The notes under the pieces are model-generated. The model saw only the letters and a program-made list of their open reading frames with translations. It made no database searches and was not told where the DNA came from. The position numbers were made by a program, and so were the translations under genes. From positions 19,738,390 to 19,802,389 of the forward strand of contig NW_022145594.1 of NCBI RefSeq assembly GCF_000002235.5: 64,000 nt of DNA, written 5' to 3'. Source of the DNA: Strongylocentrotus purpuratus. Taxonomy: Eukaryota; Echinodermata; Echinoidea; Camarodonta; Strongylocentrotidae. Below, piece by piece: positions 45,008-56,165 of this stretch; the first letter of the stretch is position 1, and each line of letters opens with the position of its first letter.

Positions 45008-45649
45008 TAACACGATTCATGTTAAAAATACACTACCAACACACATTGCACAAAAATACATAGTGTTTTTTTTCTTTTGATGATATACTCATTGGATGTG
45101 CTACATGCACATCTGAAAGTTATGTATTAACCAAATATTGTTTGGTATGCGCATTCACAACATAAACCACTATTCATCATGATAAACAGTAATCAAGCAA
45201 ATGGCTCCAAGATCAAAACACAATGCATTTATGAAGGCTGCTCATATTCTATACAACCCCCTAAAGAATTTCCAATGAGGGTATAGATAAGTCAATAAAA
45301 TTCAAATTTTCTCAAACTGTTGTTAGAGTAAGAATAAGCAATTTGTATGTTTTTACACAGGAAAATACATTTCAACACTTAGTGATACTGGCATATTGTT
45401 AATGGTTCATTTTACCTGATTGCTAAAAAAGCATTTGTATACTTGTATTATAGCAAATGATAATTATTTTAAATGATTTAGCAGAGTTCAACAATTATCC
45501 TGATCCTATAATTAAAAAACATTTTCATGTTCAGTAACATGGTCACCCATCAGTACAAAGATAGCATAAGACATGGGTATTTTGACCAACAAAATAATTG
45601 AAACAGTGGAGAGAATCATTAATAGATATAATAGCATATGTGTGAGACT
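45008..45649. other. AT-rich sequence; small SINE tail at 45,405-45,440
   Basis: The phrase TTTTACCTGATTGCTAAAAA resembles the inverted SINE 3' end at 45,660. Otherwise nothing was found. Confidence 0.4.
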
Positions 45650-45755
45650 AATGATGGTTATTTTACCTGACTGCTAAGAAAGCATAAATGCTTGTTAGTA
45701 AGCAACCAGAGGACTGACAGCTTGAGGTCCTCTCTGAAAATGAGGATTACAGACC
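45650..45755 (-). mobile_element. tRNA-derived SINE, 5'-truncated
   Basis: The reverse complement of the body and tail of the 39,069 SINE: AGAGGACCTCAAGCTGTCAG, GGTTGCTTACTAACAAGC, then GCTTTCTTAGCAGTCAGGTA. The tRNA-like head is missing. Confidence 0.8.
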
Positions 45756-46019
45756 TGCCAACGTCTGGAGTTCCAAAACTGTATTCTTTAATCCCCAAAG
45801 TTTTATTTTACTTTCAAAAGTTGTATTCTTAAAAATAAACACGGATTGTTACGCGGATCAATGCCTCTTACAATTCCTACATACAGGAAGATTTTTTTTT
45901 AAGGATCGTTGGTTGATTATGCATGATTTCGTCACGACTGGTGTGTTCGATGAACTAATGAACATCCCCAAATTACCGATGTGAGATGCTTGTAGGATAC
46001 TTTATAAGACAGAATGGGC

Positions 46020-46085
46020 ATTTTGCCATTGTTCAGCAATAAAATTACACTGCTATTCTTAACCTAATTATGTAGAAGAGATGTC
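46020..46085. repeat. Fragment shared with 31,234
   Basis: TTCAGCAATAAAATTACACT and TTAACCTAATTATGTAGAA match 31,234-31,290 and its duplicate at 33,595. It is a small dispersed sequence. Confidence 0.6.
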
Positions 46086-46169
46086 TCTTTCAAACTTGTG
46101 CAAACTTTCTTCCTCCTCTCTTCTCTCTCCTTCAAGAAGACCATGTGGTTGGATTTTCCCTAACGGATA

Positions 46170-46935
46170 TTGTTATTTGCCTCAATTCTTAATAACAGAA
46201 TGGATGTGTTCAAAACACTTTATACAAAAGAAATAATTTTAGACAAAATGATATGTCATCATCATGCACAACTGAGTACTGCGTTGAGTACTGTCGGGCT
46301 AACAGTACGTGTGAGTATCTACCTGGAGACCTCAACACGTCAACTATGTACAACAAGTACAAAGAAGCCTATCCAAATGGGTACTCCTACTTCTTCTACT
46401 CCAAGACACTTCAACGGCTCAACCTAAAATTCCATAAGCCCAAAAAAGACAAATGTGGATTGTGTGAGTCTTATCTCAGAGGCACAGATGAGCTAGAAAA
46501 AAAAAGAGCTAAGAAGCAACTACAGTACACATGTGCTAGAGAAGAATACTGTTCGAGAGCTCAAAGCTGCAACAAAAGATCAAGCCACTCTAAAATAAGA
46601 TGTGTGTGCAGCGGTTTTCGACCTACAACAAGTACTGCACTTACCCAAAGCCAACCGTTCAGAGGTTTTCTACAGGAGGTGCCTTGCTAATTACAATCTA
46701 ACAGTATTCAACCTCGGCAACAAAGATGGGGTGTATCTCTTGAAGGCATTTCAGGAAGAGGGTCATCCGAAATAGCATCCTTTATTCATAAATATCTGAA
46801 TGAGGTAGATTCATCTGGGATCAAAGAGGTACATCTCTTTGGAGACGGGTGCATTGGGCAAAACAAAAACTCAGTGTGTTGCCTGCAATATGATGCTCTA
46901 CTTCCTACTCCTTCTTCAAGACACGGCAACGGCTC
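46170..46935 (+). pseudogene. Transposase-like protein of the DGCxGQNKN type, broken
   Basis: Consecutive frames carry YKEAYPNGYSYFFYSKTL, a Cys pair in KPKKDKCGLCESY, then VLHLPKANRSEVFYRRCLA, and finally GRGSSEIASFIHKYL and VHLFGDGCIGQNKNS. I recall this block order from many uncharacterised, probably transposon-derived proteins of marine invertebrates and insects. The acidic residue in FGDGC may be catalytic. At least two frameshifts and a final early stop make this copy non-functional. The exact superfamily is not certain. Confidence 0.6.
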
Positions 46936-47058
46936 AATTAACCTAAAATGTCATTAGCCCAACAAGTAAAAATGTGGATTGTGTGAGTCTTATTTTATCT
47001 CAGAGGCACAGATGAGAAGAAAAAAGAAAGAAGAGCTAAGAAGCAAACACTATAGCAA
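46908..47058 (+). repeat. Internal duplicate of 46,388-46,530
   Basis: The stretch with CAAGACACGGCAACGGCTCA and TGTGGATTGTGTGAGTCTTA repeats the earlier Cys-pair region of the same reading frame. It lies after the DGC block, out of normal order. Confidence 0.75.
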
Positions 47059-47307
47059 CTGCTGACCGATCGAGCTAGAAAGTGATGACGGCCTCAGCCA
47101 TTCATCGGACGAGGTAGGAGCGTCTAAGTCTAACTCTTATTAATTATTAAACAGCCCTATATAAGCCCCAGCTGTGACTATTTCCATCAAATTGATAAAA
47201 CTTATGTTTCAAACTAAAGAACATGTGCAATCCCACATTATATACATCACTTCATGGTTAAATCGGTACTGTGTTCTTCTGACTTCTTTGTGATTCTGTT
47301 GATTCAA

Positions 47308-47508
47308 TTATTGAGGAAGAAGTTGATAGAATCGCTGATATTCTGGATGCGCAATCACTGGTGTGCAACCATCGCAAAGCACCTGGAGATCTCGAAACTT
47401 CCCAAGGGGAACTTTTGGTGGCCCCTCTTTGTAGAGTCCCCTGGGTTCCACATCCTCATCTTCTACAACTCTTCTGATGCCTGCCAATGTGATTTTGTCA
47501 AAGTCCGG
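47308..47508 (-). CDS. Candidate terminal exon of a minus-strand gene
   Basis: An acceptor (CGCACACACAG) is followed by 66 open codons and TAA. The peptide begins PDFDKITLAGIRRVVEDED, has PRGLYKEGPPKVPLGKF and ends HPEYQRFYQLLPQ. It looks like real protein, but I do not recognise the family. The phase (0) does not fit the phase-2 end of the exon at 48,343, so another exon is missing or the two belong to different transcripts. Confidence 0.5.
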   Translation of the reverse strand, partial: PDFDKITLAGIRRVVEDEDVEPRGLYKEGPPKVPLGKFRDLQVLCDGCTPVIAHPEYQRFYQLLPQ

Positions 47509-47563
47509 CTGTGTGTGCGAGTGATTTATAGGAATTGTACACAATATGCTGGTGAACTGTAGT

Positions 47564-47643
47564 CTACCTTTTTTTTTTTTTTTAAATGCTTCAAGGGGTG
47601 TGCTGCCATCACTGTCATCGTTTGTGTCACTTTTTGGTCCCAT
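47564..47643 (-). pseudogene. Partial duplicate of the 48,908 exon end
   Basis: The sequence NDDSDGSTPLEAFKKKKK and the following GTAGACTACAGTTCACCAGC repeat the 3' part and donor of the exon at 48,908-49,159. About 80 bp of exon and 45 bp of intron are copied. Confidence 0.7.
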
Positions 47644-48342
47644 CCTATAGAAAAAGTTATGGAGAAGAACATAGAAAATTAGTTATCACACCTTTATCTT
47701 CAACTATTTGGTACAATTTTAGCACGACAACTATGTTATATCGTTATTCTGTATGTAACAAATTAGCAGGTAAATAAGGAAAGGACCTTTCTTATCTGAC
47801 TTGCCCGACGGTTGTTACATGTAATTCAAGACTTTTATAACTAAGAAAAAATGAAACATACATAAGCATACAACTTAAAAGTGACAGTTCTGTTCTTGTT
47901 ACGAAGGCACTTCAGAAGTAACAGTACCAGTATTATTTCAGTCATTTTCCATTATAAAACCAAGAACCAGCAATATAATCAGTTTCAATAGAACTATAGC
48001 ACAGATTGATACAATACACTGTGCTGAACTTATGCCATTCATGAACATAAATTTGGATTATTGTGTCCTAATGCTGAATTGAACCTGAAATATGCTTATT
48101 CTATATTTCCAAAGTAATTTCAAAGATGATTTGTTCAGACCAGAACAAAAATTATTCCTTTAAAGTGACAGTCATAGTCATGGACAAAATATTAAGCTTG
48201 AAGGCTTTCTTTTTTCCACTTTAACTTATTCTGTGGTCAGTTATACTGGTGTCTGGGATGTGAGCTTTACAAAATGAAAACAATAACAAAAACCAAATTA
48301 TGTTGCATTCAATTATGCATGTAACATAGGTTTTAAAAGCAC

Positions 48343-48459
48343 CTTTGGCATGCAGCCCCCTCTCCACCTTCAGATAATTCATGGAACTCATCATGCTCTG
48401 GTAGCTGATTTCTGGCTTTTGATGTACATGACTTAGTTCCAGGGACCATATGGTAGAGT
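48343..48459 (-). CDS. Candidate internal exon
   Basis: Acceptor TATTTTAACAG and donor CCAAAG-GTGCTT bound 117 nt. In the frame that continues from the exon at 48,620 it reads LYHMVPGTKSCTSKARNQLP, then EHDEFHELSEGGEGAACQ. The join (phase 2 to phase 1) is exact, which supports a true exon pair. Confidence 0.6.
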
Positions 48460-48619
48460 CTGTTAAAATAAATAGAAAAGAAAACAAATAGATGATTAAC
48501 ACATTCACATTCAGATGAGTGAAATTCCATGTTGGATTTATTTCAAACAATACTCCATCCTATGTCATTATTCTAACTTTACTTTGTAATTCTTCCTAGC
48601 CAAAATGCAAGAAACTCAC

Positions 48620-48739
48620 ATATCAGCAATGATCTGTTTCCTACCATTAAAGGTGGATAAATGGAAGAGGGGTTCAGGGCTCCAAGGATTTTTCATAGGA
48701 TTTGTGATGAAGTATACATCTGAATCGAGTAATAAATCC
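48620..48739 (-). CDS. Candidate internal exon
   Basis: Acceptor TACTTTTAAG and a strong donor GTGAGT bound 120 nt. The frame reads DLLLDSDVYFITNPMKNPWS, then PEPLFHLSTFNGRKQIIAD. It joins in frame to the next exon at 48,459. A decayed copy of its 3' end with donor (CATTGCTGACAT-GTGAG) is at about 48,775-48,800. Confidence 0.65.
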
Positions 48740-48907
48740 CTTAAAAGTACATATAAAGCAATGGTAACAAACTAACCTCACATGTCAGCAATGAATGTTT
48801 TACTGTTCTACCTGTTAATCTAATCGTAAATGTTTATTATAATCAGTAAATCACATGATTTATAGGAATTGTAGGCCTACACAATATGCTGGTGAACTGT
48901 AGTCTAC

Positions 48908-49159
48908 CTTTTGTTTTTTGTTCAATGCTGCAAGGGGTGTGCTGCCATCACTGTCATCGTTTTCGTCATCACTGTCTCTGCTCTTGAATCCATCTATGGC
49001 CAGGACTTTACCTCGCCATGGTGACGATCCTGGCCACTGCATTAAAACAGTGGCCCCCTTCTTAAGGAGATCTCCATCAAATTCAAGGTCCTTCACATAG
49101 ACTACATTTTGTTCTCCTGTTGAGATCCATTGGACCAACACATCAGTTTCAGGATCCAT
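48908..49159 (-). CDS. Candidate first exon, unknown protein
   Basis: An ATG opens 84 codons: MDPETDVLVQWISTGEQNV, then KGATVLMQWPGSSPWRGKVL, then an acidic stretch SDDENDDSDGS and NKKQK before a donor (AAG-GTAGAC). The first 60 residues resemble a small beta-barrel, as in Tudor- or PWWP-like chromatin readers, but no family can be named. Phase 0 at the donor does not match the next exon at 48,739, so a small exon may be missing. Confidence 0.6.
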
Positions 49160-49668
49160 TCTTTGGAAACAATATTAAGAAAGCAATGAAACAAAGTTAA
49201 AAATAGCTGCTATGGAAATGTACAGCTTTAAAGTTAAAACTAGGGACTTAAATGGCAGTGTATGACAATCAAGAGGGCAGATATGTGACATTTCATGGTT
49301 GTTCCATGGAAATATTATGAGTTAGTGGTTAGACGTGATGGCTATTCCACATAGCTTTCTGAAGGATATGAGCCACCCCTTACATGTATGTGGCTCAATG
49401 TTTATGTGACTTTTCTAATAATAACTGAACAGTTAATACTGAAGAGATTACCGTTGAATGAAAATGATTTAAATGATATGACACATTACTATAGCTTGTA
49501 ATGCAAACAAAACATGAATGGATATGCCATTCATGAAAAAAAACCATTTCAATTCAGATTTAATGCTATACTAAGCGAATTCCATCTATGTTTCTCTGGG
49601 CTCTTTATACACATTCTGATATTTACCATCAGGCAAGGGTACATGGTGGAGGGCCAGACTTATGACTG
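49160..49668. other. Upstream region of the minus-strand gene
   Basis: No obvious TATA box or repeat was picked out. It probably contains the 5' UTR or promoter of the gene at 48,908-49,159. Confidence 0.3.
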
Positions 49669-50160
49669 GACTAACTAAGTTAGAGACTAGACTCTAATTA
49701 GACAAGGCCTTTGCCTAGGCCTTATTTAGATATGTTTAATTGGACACTTTAGACTCTAATTAGACAAGGCCTTTGCCTAGGCCTTATTTAGATATGTTTA
49801 ATTGGACACTTTAGACTAGGTAAAGTGAGCCTAGTCTAGCATAGTTTAGTGAGCTTAATACTAGCCTAGACTAGTATTAAAGCAAGTATAGGGCCGCGCA
49901 GCCTGACTCTCGAGGCTGATAAATATCATACCTGTTAGATTCAGGCTGGCCCTAACTTATTGTAACAACATAAGCTATTACTTGACCTAGTCTTACACTT
50001 TATAGATTAGGCCTAAAAGTAAAACCTGTAGAGGCTACAAAAGTACAATACGAGCTAGTCTCTAGTCTAGTCTAGAGACTAGACCAAGGCTGACCTTATT
50101 GTGACATAGTCTAGGCCTAGCCGCCTAGATTGAATTAGACTAGGCTGCATATTATTTAGC
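49669..50160. repeat. CTAG-rich region with a 62-bp tandem duplication
   Basis: A 62-bp block starting AGACTCTAATTAGACAAGGC occurs at 49,689 and again at 49,751. Around it the tetranucleotide CTAG is very dense (TAGTCTAGTCTAGAGACTAG). A similar tract occurs at 60,140-60,235. Confidence 0.85.
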
Positions 50161-50680
50161 ATACATGTACATGTAAGTTGTAAGTTTAATCTACTTATAT
50201 TATAGCACCACTCAGTCTCACATTCATACTCCCAGCAGGGTAAAAAAATCACGGGCAGGCCAATTGTATTTTGCCTTTTGCCTTTTTGGGCATGGCTTAT
50301 TATTAAGTTTAGCCTCAAATTCATCAGATTTTCCAGGAAAAATGTGATACATTTCACCGCGAAAGAGCATACCAAATCGCGTTTTAAGATTAAGCCGACC
50401 ATATTCTTACTTTTGCAAACGAAATAACTTGTCTTTTAGTATTCTTAGCATGTTCAGGTCAGCACACTAACATGTTTATATGTACGTGGGACAGTGTAGC
50501 AGTAATTGCACGGCGTAAGAAAACTGGCTCCATTTAAAAAGGGTTACTTGCTTATATTAATCTTTAAAATGAGATAATCACATTTTCATTACGACAAAAG
50601 ATTTTTAATTGACCGTAATAGTCATAATAAAGGACTGTTTCAACATCTACCTGAGATTTCTGCGAGGCATAGCTGGTCTT
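50161..50680. other. No recognised feature
   Basis: A 107-codon minus-strand frame (50,079-50,402) overlaps here but has no clear protein character. Confidence 0.4.
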
Positions 50681-50958
50681 GCACGTCACTTCGTAAAGTA
50701 TCCGGGATGCGCTGCTCTGGTTTTACGAAGTGACGTTTGCGAGTGCGTCACTTCGTAAAACTACCATTTTAGGAATGCAAGGATACGTCGCTTGGTTAGC
50801 AACCGTAACTAGGTTACCTCAGCAAAAAAGTTCCAAAATTCGGGGGGGAAAAAGTTCACAGTAAATGGAGTAATAAATCATCAAAAACCGAAAAAAATGA
50901 AAAATCCTTCAATTTCGGCCTCTACGCCGGTTCGTAAAACCAGCGACGAATTGCTCAT
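50681..50958. repeat. ACTTCGTAAAAC repeat element, second locus
   Basis: CGTCACTTCGTAAA occurs twice directly and once inverted within 70 bp, and the right edge GTTCGTAAAACCAGCGACGA is the complement of the edge at 30,718. It is related to the 30.7 kb family. Confidence 0.65.
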
Positions 50959-51129
50959 CCTTTCGAAATATCACTTAAGTGCCCTCATTGGGCACCAGAC
51001 CTTTTTCTCCTCGACCGCGGAGAAATCAGAAAGAGGGCTGAGGAAAACTTCAACCGGCCCGGAGGACGCCGACTGATTCTAGGCAATCAAGGAAGGCCGT
51101 GGAACCAACCGAATCCCACCCCCCCCCCC
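50959..51129. other. Short unassigned stretch with C-run
   Basis: GC-rich compared with the left flank and probably the margin of the following retroelement. No clear coding signal. Confidence 0.35.
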
Positions 51130-53918
51130 CGCCTCTCCCACCTGATGTGGCCGGGGGAGGTAGACAGCGCATGGAGCGTACTCCTCCTCTGTCTAGAAGC
51201 TATTGCCAATCAACAAAGTTTTCACCGCAAAGTGAATAAGCGACGCCTTAGACAAAGGCTCAAAAGGAAGCTTTGCCAAAGCCTCCAAAAATCTTCGGTC
51301 GACTCCAAGCAGGGGCCAGCTTCGGGTTAGCTGGCCGCTGCAGAAAAAAAACAAACTTAGTAGCTTGGACAAAAAATGAAAGTTAGAAACCCCCGAACCG
51401 TACGGAAATCCTGCATGTATGGCGGCGATGGCCGAACGGTAACCACGAATAGTGGAAAGGGCTCTACCCTTGTCAAACAAGGAAATCAGTAAATCCGCTT
51501 TCACAACTACCGAAGACTTACGGGGTGAGACCCCGAGGTCTTCACACCAAATGGAGAAGGGCTCAAAACAAGAGTTGTAAAGGCCCCCCGTGGAATCCCT
51601 AAAGACTGTTGACTATAAACTGGGAAGCTCTCTCAGAGAACCCCGGAGCCCTAGCGTCCTCCCCTACAACGACAGACGGTCAGAGAGAGCACCGCGGGAC
51701 GATGATGGAGAATCCCCGATCTTCCCCATGAGTGCACCCAATAGAGGGAAAAACATCCAGTGCCCAGGCCTCCGGATCCTGTACCTGCAAGCAAAATACA
51801 ACCAAAGTACACTACTCTGACTTTTCTCAGTTGACAAGAAAGCCAAAATCCTGAGTAGGACGGATACAGATCGCGCCGTGCGGGAAGGGCTCTGACATAC
51901 TTATGCAGAACCCGTCTCGCACGACTGAGCGCACGAATGCGTCCTCAATAATCGCTTCCCAGGCGGAAAGGAAGAGCCGAAGCCGCCCGCCCATCTTGTG
52001 ATCCCCAGCCCGGGGCAAGGCAACAAAATGCTTTCCTGGGCCTGGCCGGAACCCTGCCGCGGTCCAGACGCCCTTCTGCTCCTGAAAGAGCATCTCTCGC
52101 GAAACGGCCCAAAGCCACCCCTGGGTTTGGAGGCAACAGGTGCTTGCAGTGGACAAAAGAAGAAGAGGGTATCAAGGCCAAAGAGAGGGGATGTCCCTCT
52201 TAGGATCCCTAAAGCGGAAAGAGCAAACTCTCTACGGAGATAAGTAGCCTGAGCGGTCCCCGCATAAATCTGTGACCACAACGAACCTGTCACTGACAGC
52301 AACATCTCATCTAGGATCAGCCCGTCAGCCTCGGAAATAGCTAATTCCCGAGCACTAACCCTGAGGCTCAAAAGAGACCCCAGATATGCGGTTAGTCTCA
52401 TGTCAGACCTGGCATGGGCCTCGCTAGATCGCAAAGGCTTGTGTAACGCGAGGTACTGGCGACTCTTAAAATTGACCCCAATCTCGTCTTCACCTGTAAA
52501 AAGGTCGGGCGAGAAGGTCTTGGCCTCAAAAAAGTCGCGCGAGTCCTGAGACCGAAAGGCGTATCCTTTACCACCAGCCAGCTTCAGAGATAATAATTCG
52601 GCAGCACACTCTTTTTGGCCAATTTAGAGAAAAAACACTGAAGCCTGGGCTACATCCTATTGAGGTGGAGCAAAAGCCTCGGGCAAATATTTTGCCAGTA
52701 GAGCCTGGGCATCTGCTGCCGAACCGAAGAGAAACCTGGGGGTCACACTGGCCTAGAATTCTAAACCAGAATCAGCATCTTGGTCACCGAATTCGGCTTC
52801 GTAGGGAGCCTACGGTAGGGGGCCCAGCGCCGCCGAGTTAGGAGGGTCGGCACGAGCCAGGTGGCTCTGAACCTGCCAAGGCTGCTCAAACAAAGCCGGA
52901 TCTTGAGAACCGAAAACCAGGAGACAAGATCAGGAAACCGGGACCAGACATCTGACACGAAAATCTGGCAACCAGATCCGACAAACCGGATCCGGAACCG
53001 GGGCGAACCGATAAACCGGAACCGGGTGGACCAATACTGGAACCGGGACCAACTGGTAAAATGGAACCGGGACTAATCTATAAACAGGAACCGGATCTAA
53101 ACTCTGTAAACCGAACAGGAGGAGTCCCTTCCAAGATCGGCCAACAAGGACCGGAATGAACTGGGTCGGAGTTCGGGTCGTCAGAGTCCACGGACTGGAC
53201 AGAGTCAGCCAAGTCCGATGAAGGGTCTTGGCCCATCCACTCTTCTCAGCAATTGTGGAACTGTTCTGACTGATCGACCAACGAGGGGGAGGGAGCGTGC
53301 AGAGGCCCAACTCTTCCTCCCAGTCTTAGCCTCACGCTTCGACTTTGGTTTGGTAACCGAGGTTACGAGGTGAGTCTTGTTGCTGGTGGGAACCGCAGGC
53401 AGGGAAGCCACCACCTGAGACTTGTCGGACACCCCCTGGATAGGGCAGTCGGACAGTCTCTTATGACTCCCGTCTTTGACAGGAACGGGCTCTTGAGGAC
53501 TCAAGGCTGCACAGGGTGCTGCGTAATCTCTCTCATTGCACAAATCGCTGTCTGGAGCTTAGCCAGTGATTGGGGTCCGAGTCTCAGTGGTCGCAAAAGC
53601 GATGCACTCTTCCCCTGGACATGAAAGTCAGTGGTCGGCAAGCCGACGACGCCCGTGACCAGTGTGCGGTGGGGGCTAGTGGCCGGTAAACCAACAGCCC
53701 CCTTGACGGTATCACGGGTCGCAATAATAGCCATAATGCCGACACCGACAGAAGTTGAGTCCGAAAACAGCAAAGAAGTTGTCTGGTAGCCGCTACTAGC
53801 GATCCCTAACTTACCCACCAACACGCCCGAGAAGACAACACCCGAGCGAGTAGTCGGCTTGCCGCTCACACCCCCTGGAAGCTGCACTTGTGGGAGGAGA
53901 GGTATGGGTATGGGGCTT
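51130..53918 (-). mobile_element. DIRS-type tyrosine-recombinase retrotransposon fossil
   Basis: On the minus strand the order is a gag-like N-terminal region (53.9-52.0 kb), a short part of pol (near 51.9 kb) and a tyrosine recombinase part (about 51.55-51.19 kb, with STIRGYRSAIAAIHAGFP). This order and the recombinase block are typical of DIRS1-like elements. The copy is incomplete and broken in several places. No terminal repeats were identified. At its high-coordinate side it meets a GC-rich inverted-repeat element. Confidence 0.75.
52900..53100. repeat. Short repeats (GAACCGGGAC type) inside the DIRS fossil
   Basis: GGAACCGG-like 7-16-bp units recur about ten times, giving a Pro-Val repeat in the gag-like frame. 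It is an expanded low-complexity part of the element. Confidence 0.7.
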
Positions 53919-54572
53919 ATGCCTGGATTACACATGCCCCGGGCGCCGTACGATACATTAGTCTACGATTTTTCGTGCGATTTTGGCGGCATCGTAGGAG
54001 GCTACGGGCTACGATATTTGTGTTTACATTATCTACAACCATCGTGCCATTTCTCATATTGGCCCTCGGGGGCAGGCCGGGGCAAATTCGTATAGAGGCT
54101 GCTCGGAGATTGTATGGAAATCGTGCAATTTCAATGCAGTAGCCGTGCAGTATTCGTAGCCTCCGCACGAAAATCATACGGAGCCCGTGCAGCTTCCGTG
54201 CAAAGGTTGTGCGGAAGGGCGCGGTGACCGTGCAGCCGCCGTGCTGCTGTTAAGCGTTTTTTTACCTTCATGTTTACCGAGAAATCGGGTGTTTGCTGCA
54301 TGATCAGCGTGAGTCCTCTGCGCGATGCCCGTGCGGGGATCGTGAAATGATACCTACGACATGTCTACGGACTACGGGCTTACGATTATTCAAATTTGTA
54401 TAACTTTCTGCGAAACAAAATCGTAGAGGCCGCGGAGCCCCATAGAGCCCGTGAATCCGTACGAAAATATTACGCCCGCCTCCTGCTTCCGTACGGAGGC
54501 CGCACGGAAAAGGAGATACGGGCAGGCTACGGGCTCCGTAAACTAATCGCAGGCCAAATGTAATTCAGGCAT
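53919..54572. mobile_element. GC-rich inverted-repeat element, copy 1
   Basis: The ends are ATGCCTGGATTACACATG and, inverted, ATGCCTGAATTACATTTG, with TT on both sides. The interior is dense in CCGTACGG, CGTGCGG and ACGGGCT motifs in both orientations. No coding frame is convincing. Confidence 0.75.
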
Positions 54573-54948
54573 TTCACATATACACTCCAGGGTCTGTACG
54601 GCGAGTAAAAAGAGACATTTGGAAAATTTTCGGCCCGTATCCAGCCGGCTTCCATAGAGTTCCTACGGGCGGTGGGACAGTTTTTTTAAGCCGTACGGGC
54701 CCCGTGGTGCTGAGCAGTTTGTTCCCAATTCTCACAGTGTTTTATCTGACCGTTACACTGTAGAAAGCCTATTAATGAGCCCAAAGGTCACCTTACGGGT
54801 CCCATGCGGGCTCCGGACGGTACCTGGACGGGCCCCTCACAATTTGTTTGGGTCAATTCTTATGAAAAATCTTTACGGGCGCCTTGCGGTGCTCAGTGGT
54901 AACGTGTTCCCTACGGTTCCCTCAATCCTCAATTTTGAGCAGTGACTA
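54573..54948. repeat. Related CCGTACGGGC-rich spacer
   Basis: It has the same CGTACGG/ACGGGC style as its neighbours but without recognisable terminal repeats. It may be a decayed third copy. Confidence 0.45.
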
Positions 54949-55760
54949 ATGCCTGGATTACATTTGCCCCGGGCGCCGTACGATAAATTAGTGTAGACAT
55001 CGTAGGAGGCTACGGGCTACGATGTTTGTGTTTACATTTTCTACGAGCATCGTGCCATTTATTGTATTGGCCCTCGGGGGCAGGCCGGGGCAAATCCGTA
55101 CAGCGGCTGCTCGGAGATTGTACGGAAATCATGCAATTTGAATGCAGTAGCCGTGCAGTCTCCGCAGCCTCCGCACGGAAATCGTACGGAGCCCGTACAA
55201 CTTCCGTGCGGTGACTTCACTGAAGAACCGAGACGAATGATGAAGATTTGCTGAACATGACCAATATATATACCCATCTGACAAATGTTTGGCCCGTCTC
55301 AAGGCGGCTGAACGGCCATGGTGCGGGAGCTGTGGTGTTGCCGCTGGATGACTGCTCAATATGACGGATACTGCACGGGCAGCGAGCAGCAACCTTGCGA
55401 TAGCTGTGCAATGGCCGTGCAAATGCCCCACGAGTCTACAATCTCTGTACTATTTTGTTTGCACCCATGTTCACCGAAAAATCGTACGTTTGCTGCACAA
55501 TCAGTGATAGGCCTCCGTGCGATGCCCGTGCGGGGATTGTTCAATGCCACCTACGACAAAAATACGGGCTACGGGCTTACGATTTTTTTCAAATTTGTTT
55601 AACTTCTCGCGAAACAAATCGTAAAGGCTGCGGAGCCCGTGAATCCGTACGAAAATCTCACGGCCGCCTCCTGCCTCCCCACAGAGGCAGCACGGAAAAG
55701 GGGATACGGGCTGGATAGGGGCTCCGTAGACTAATCGCAGGCCAAATTTAATCCAGGCAT
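54949..55760. mobile_element. GC-rich inverted-repeat element, copy 2
   Basis: The ends are ATGCCTGGATTACATTTG and, inverted, ATGCCTGGATTAAATTTG, with TA on both sides. Long stretches match copy 1 (GGCCCTCGGGGGCAGGCCGG, TCGTACGGAGCCCGT). It inserted close beside copy 1. Confidence 0.8.
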
Positions 55761-56165
55761 TAGCTGTAGGTGTTCTCTCCCGGCAGCGCAAATTTTGTTT
55801 ACACGCTAGCCTGGCCATTTCTATGATAAATACCATGGAAGCGACTAATATTACAGTCTAGCAGCCTATACATGCGAGGTGCATTCTACACTGTACATCA
55901 TGCATGACAATCATCAGATGAAGACCTATAGCTGGCCCTTGTAAGTGAGAATAGAAAGAGGGTGATGACTGGCGGGCGTGCGATGCGCAAGTGAACCCTG
56001 GGAAGGCGATGTACTGGGGTGGGGCATGCGCGAATGTGATGTTTTAAGTTCTCGATGGTGGCGTAGTTTAAATCAACTAGCAATTAATGTAGGTAGTTTG
56101 CAGTCTCCTATCTCTCATTTACATACATGTGTATTTGTATCAATCACAAATATGTTGCAAGTACG
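55761..56165. repeat. Includes a reverse copy of the 30.2 kb transposon part
   Basis: GGGGTGGGGCATGCGCGAAT and GGTGGCGTAGTTTAAAT are the complement of 30,240-30,300. The rest, from 55,761 to about 55,920, is unassigned. Confidence 0.5.

Noticed and set aside
53859-55836. Many 60-110-codon frames
   Set aside because: CG-rich inverted repeats of two mobile elements produce them on both strands.
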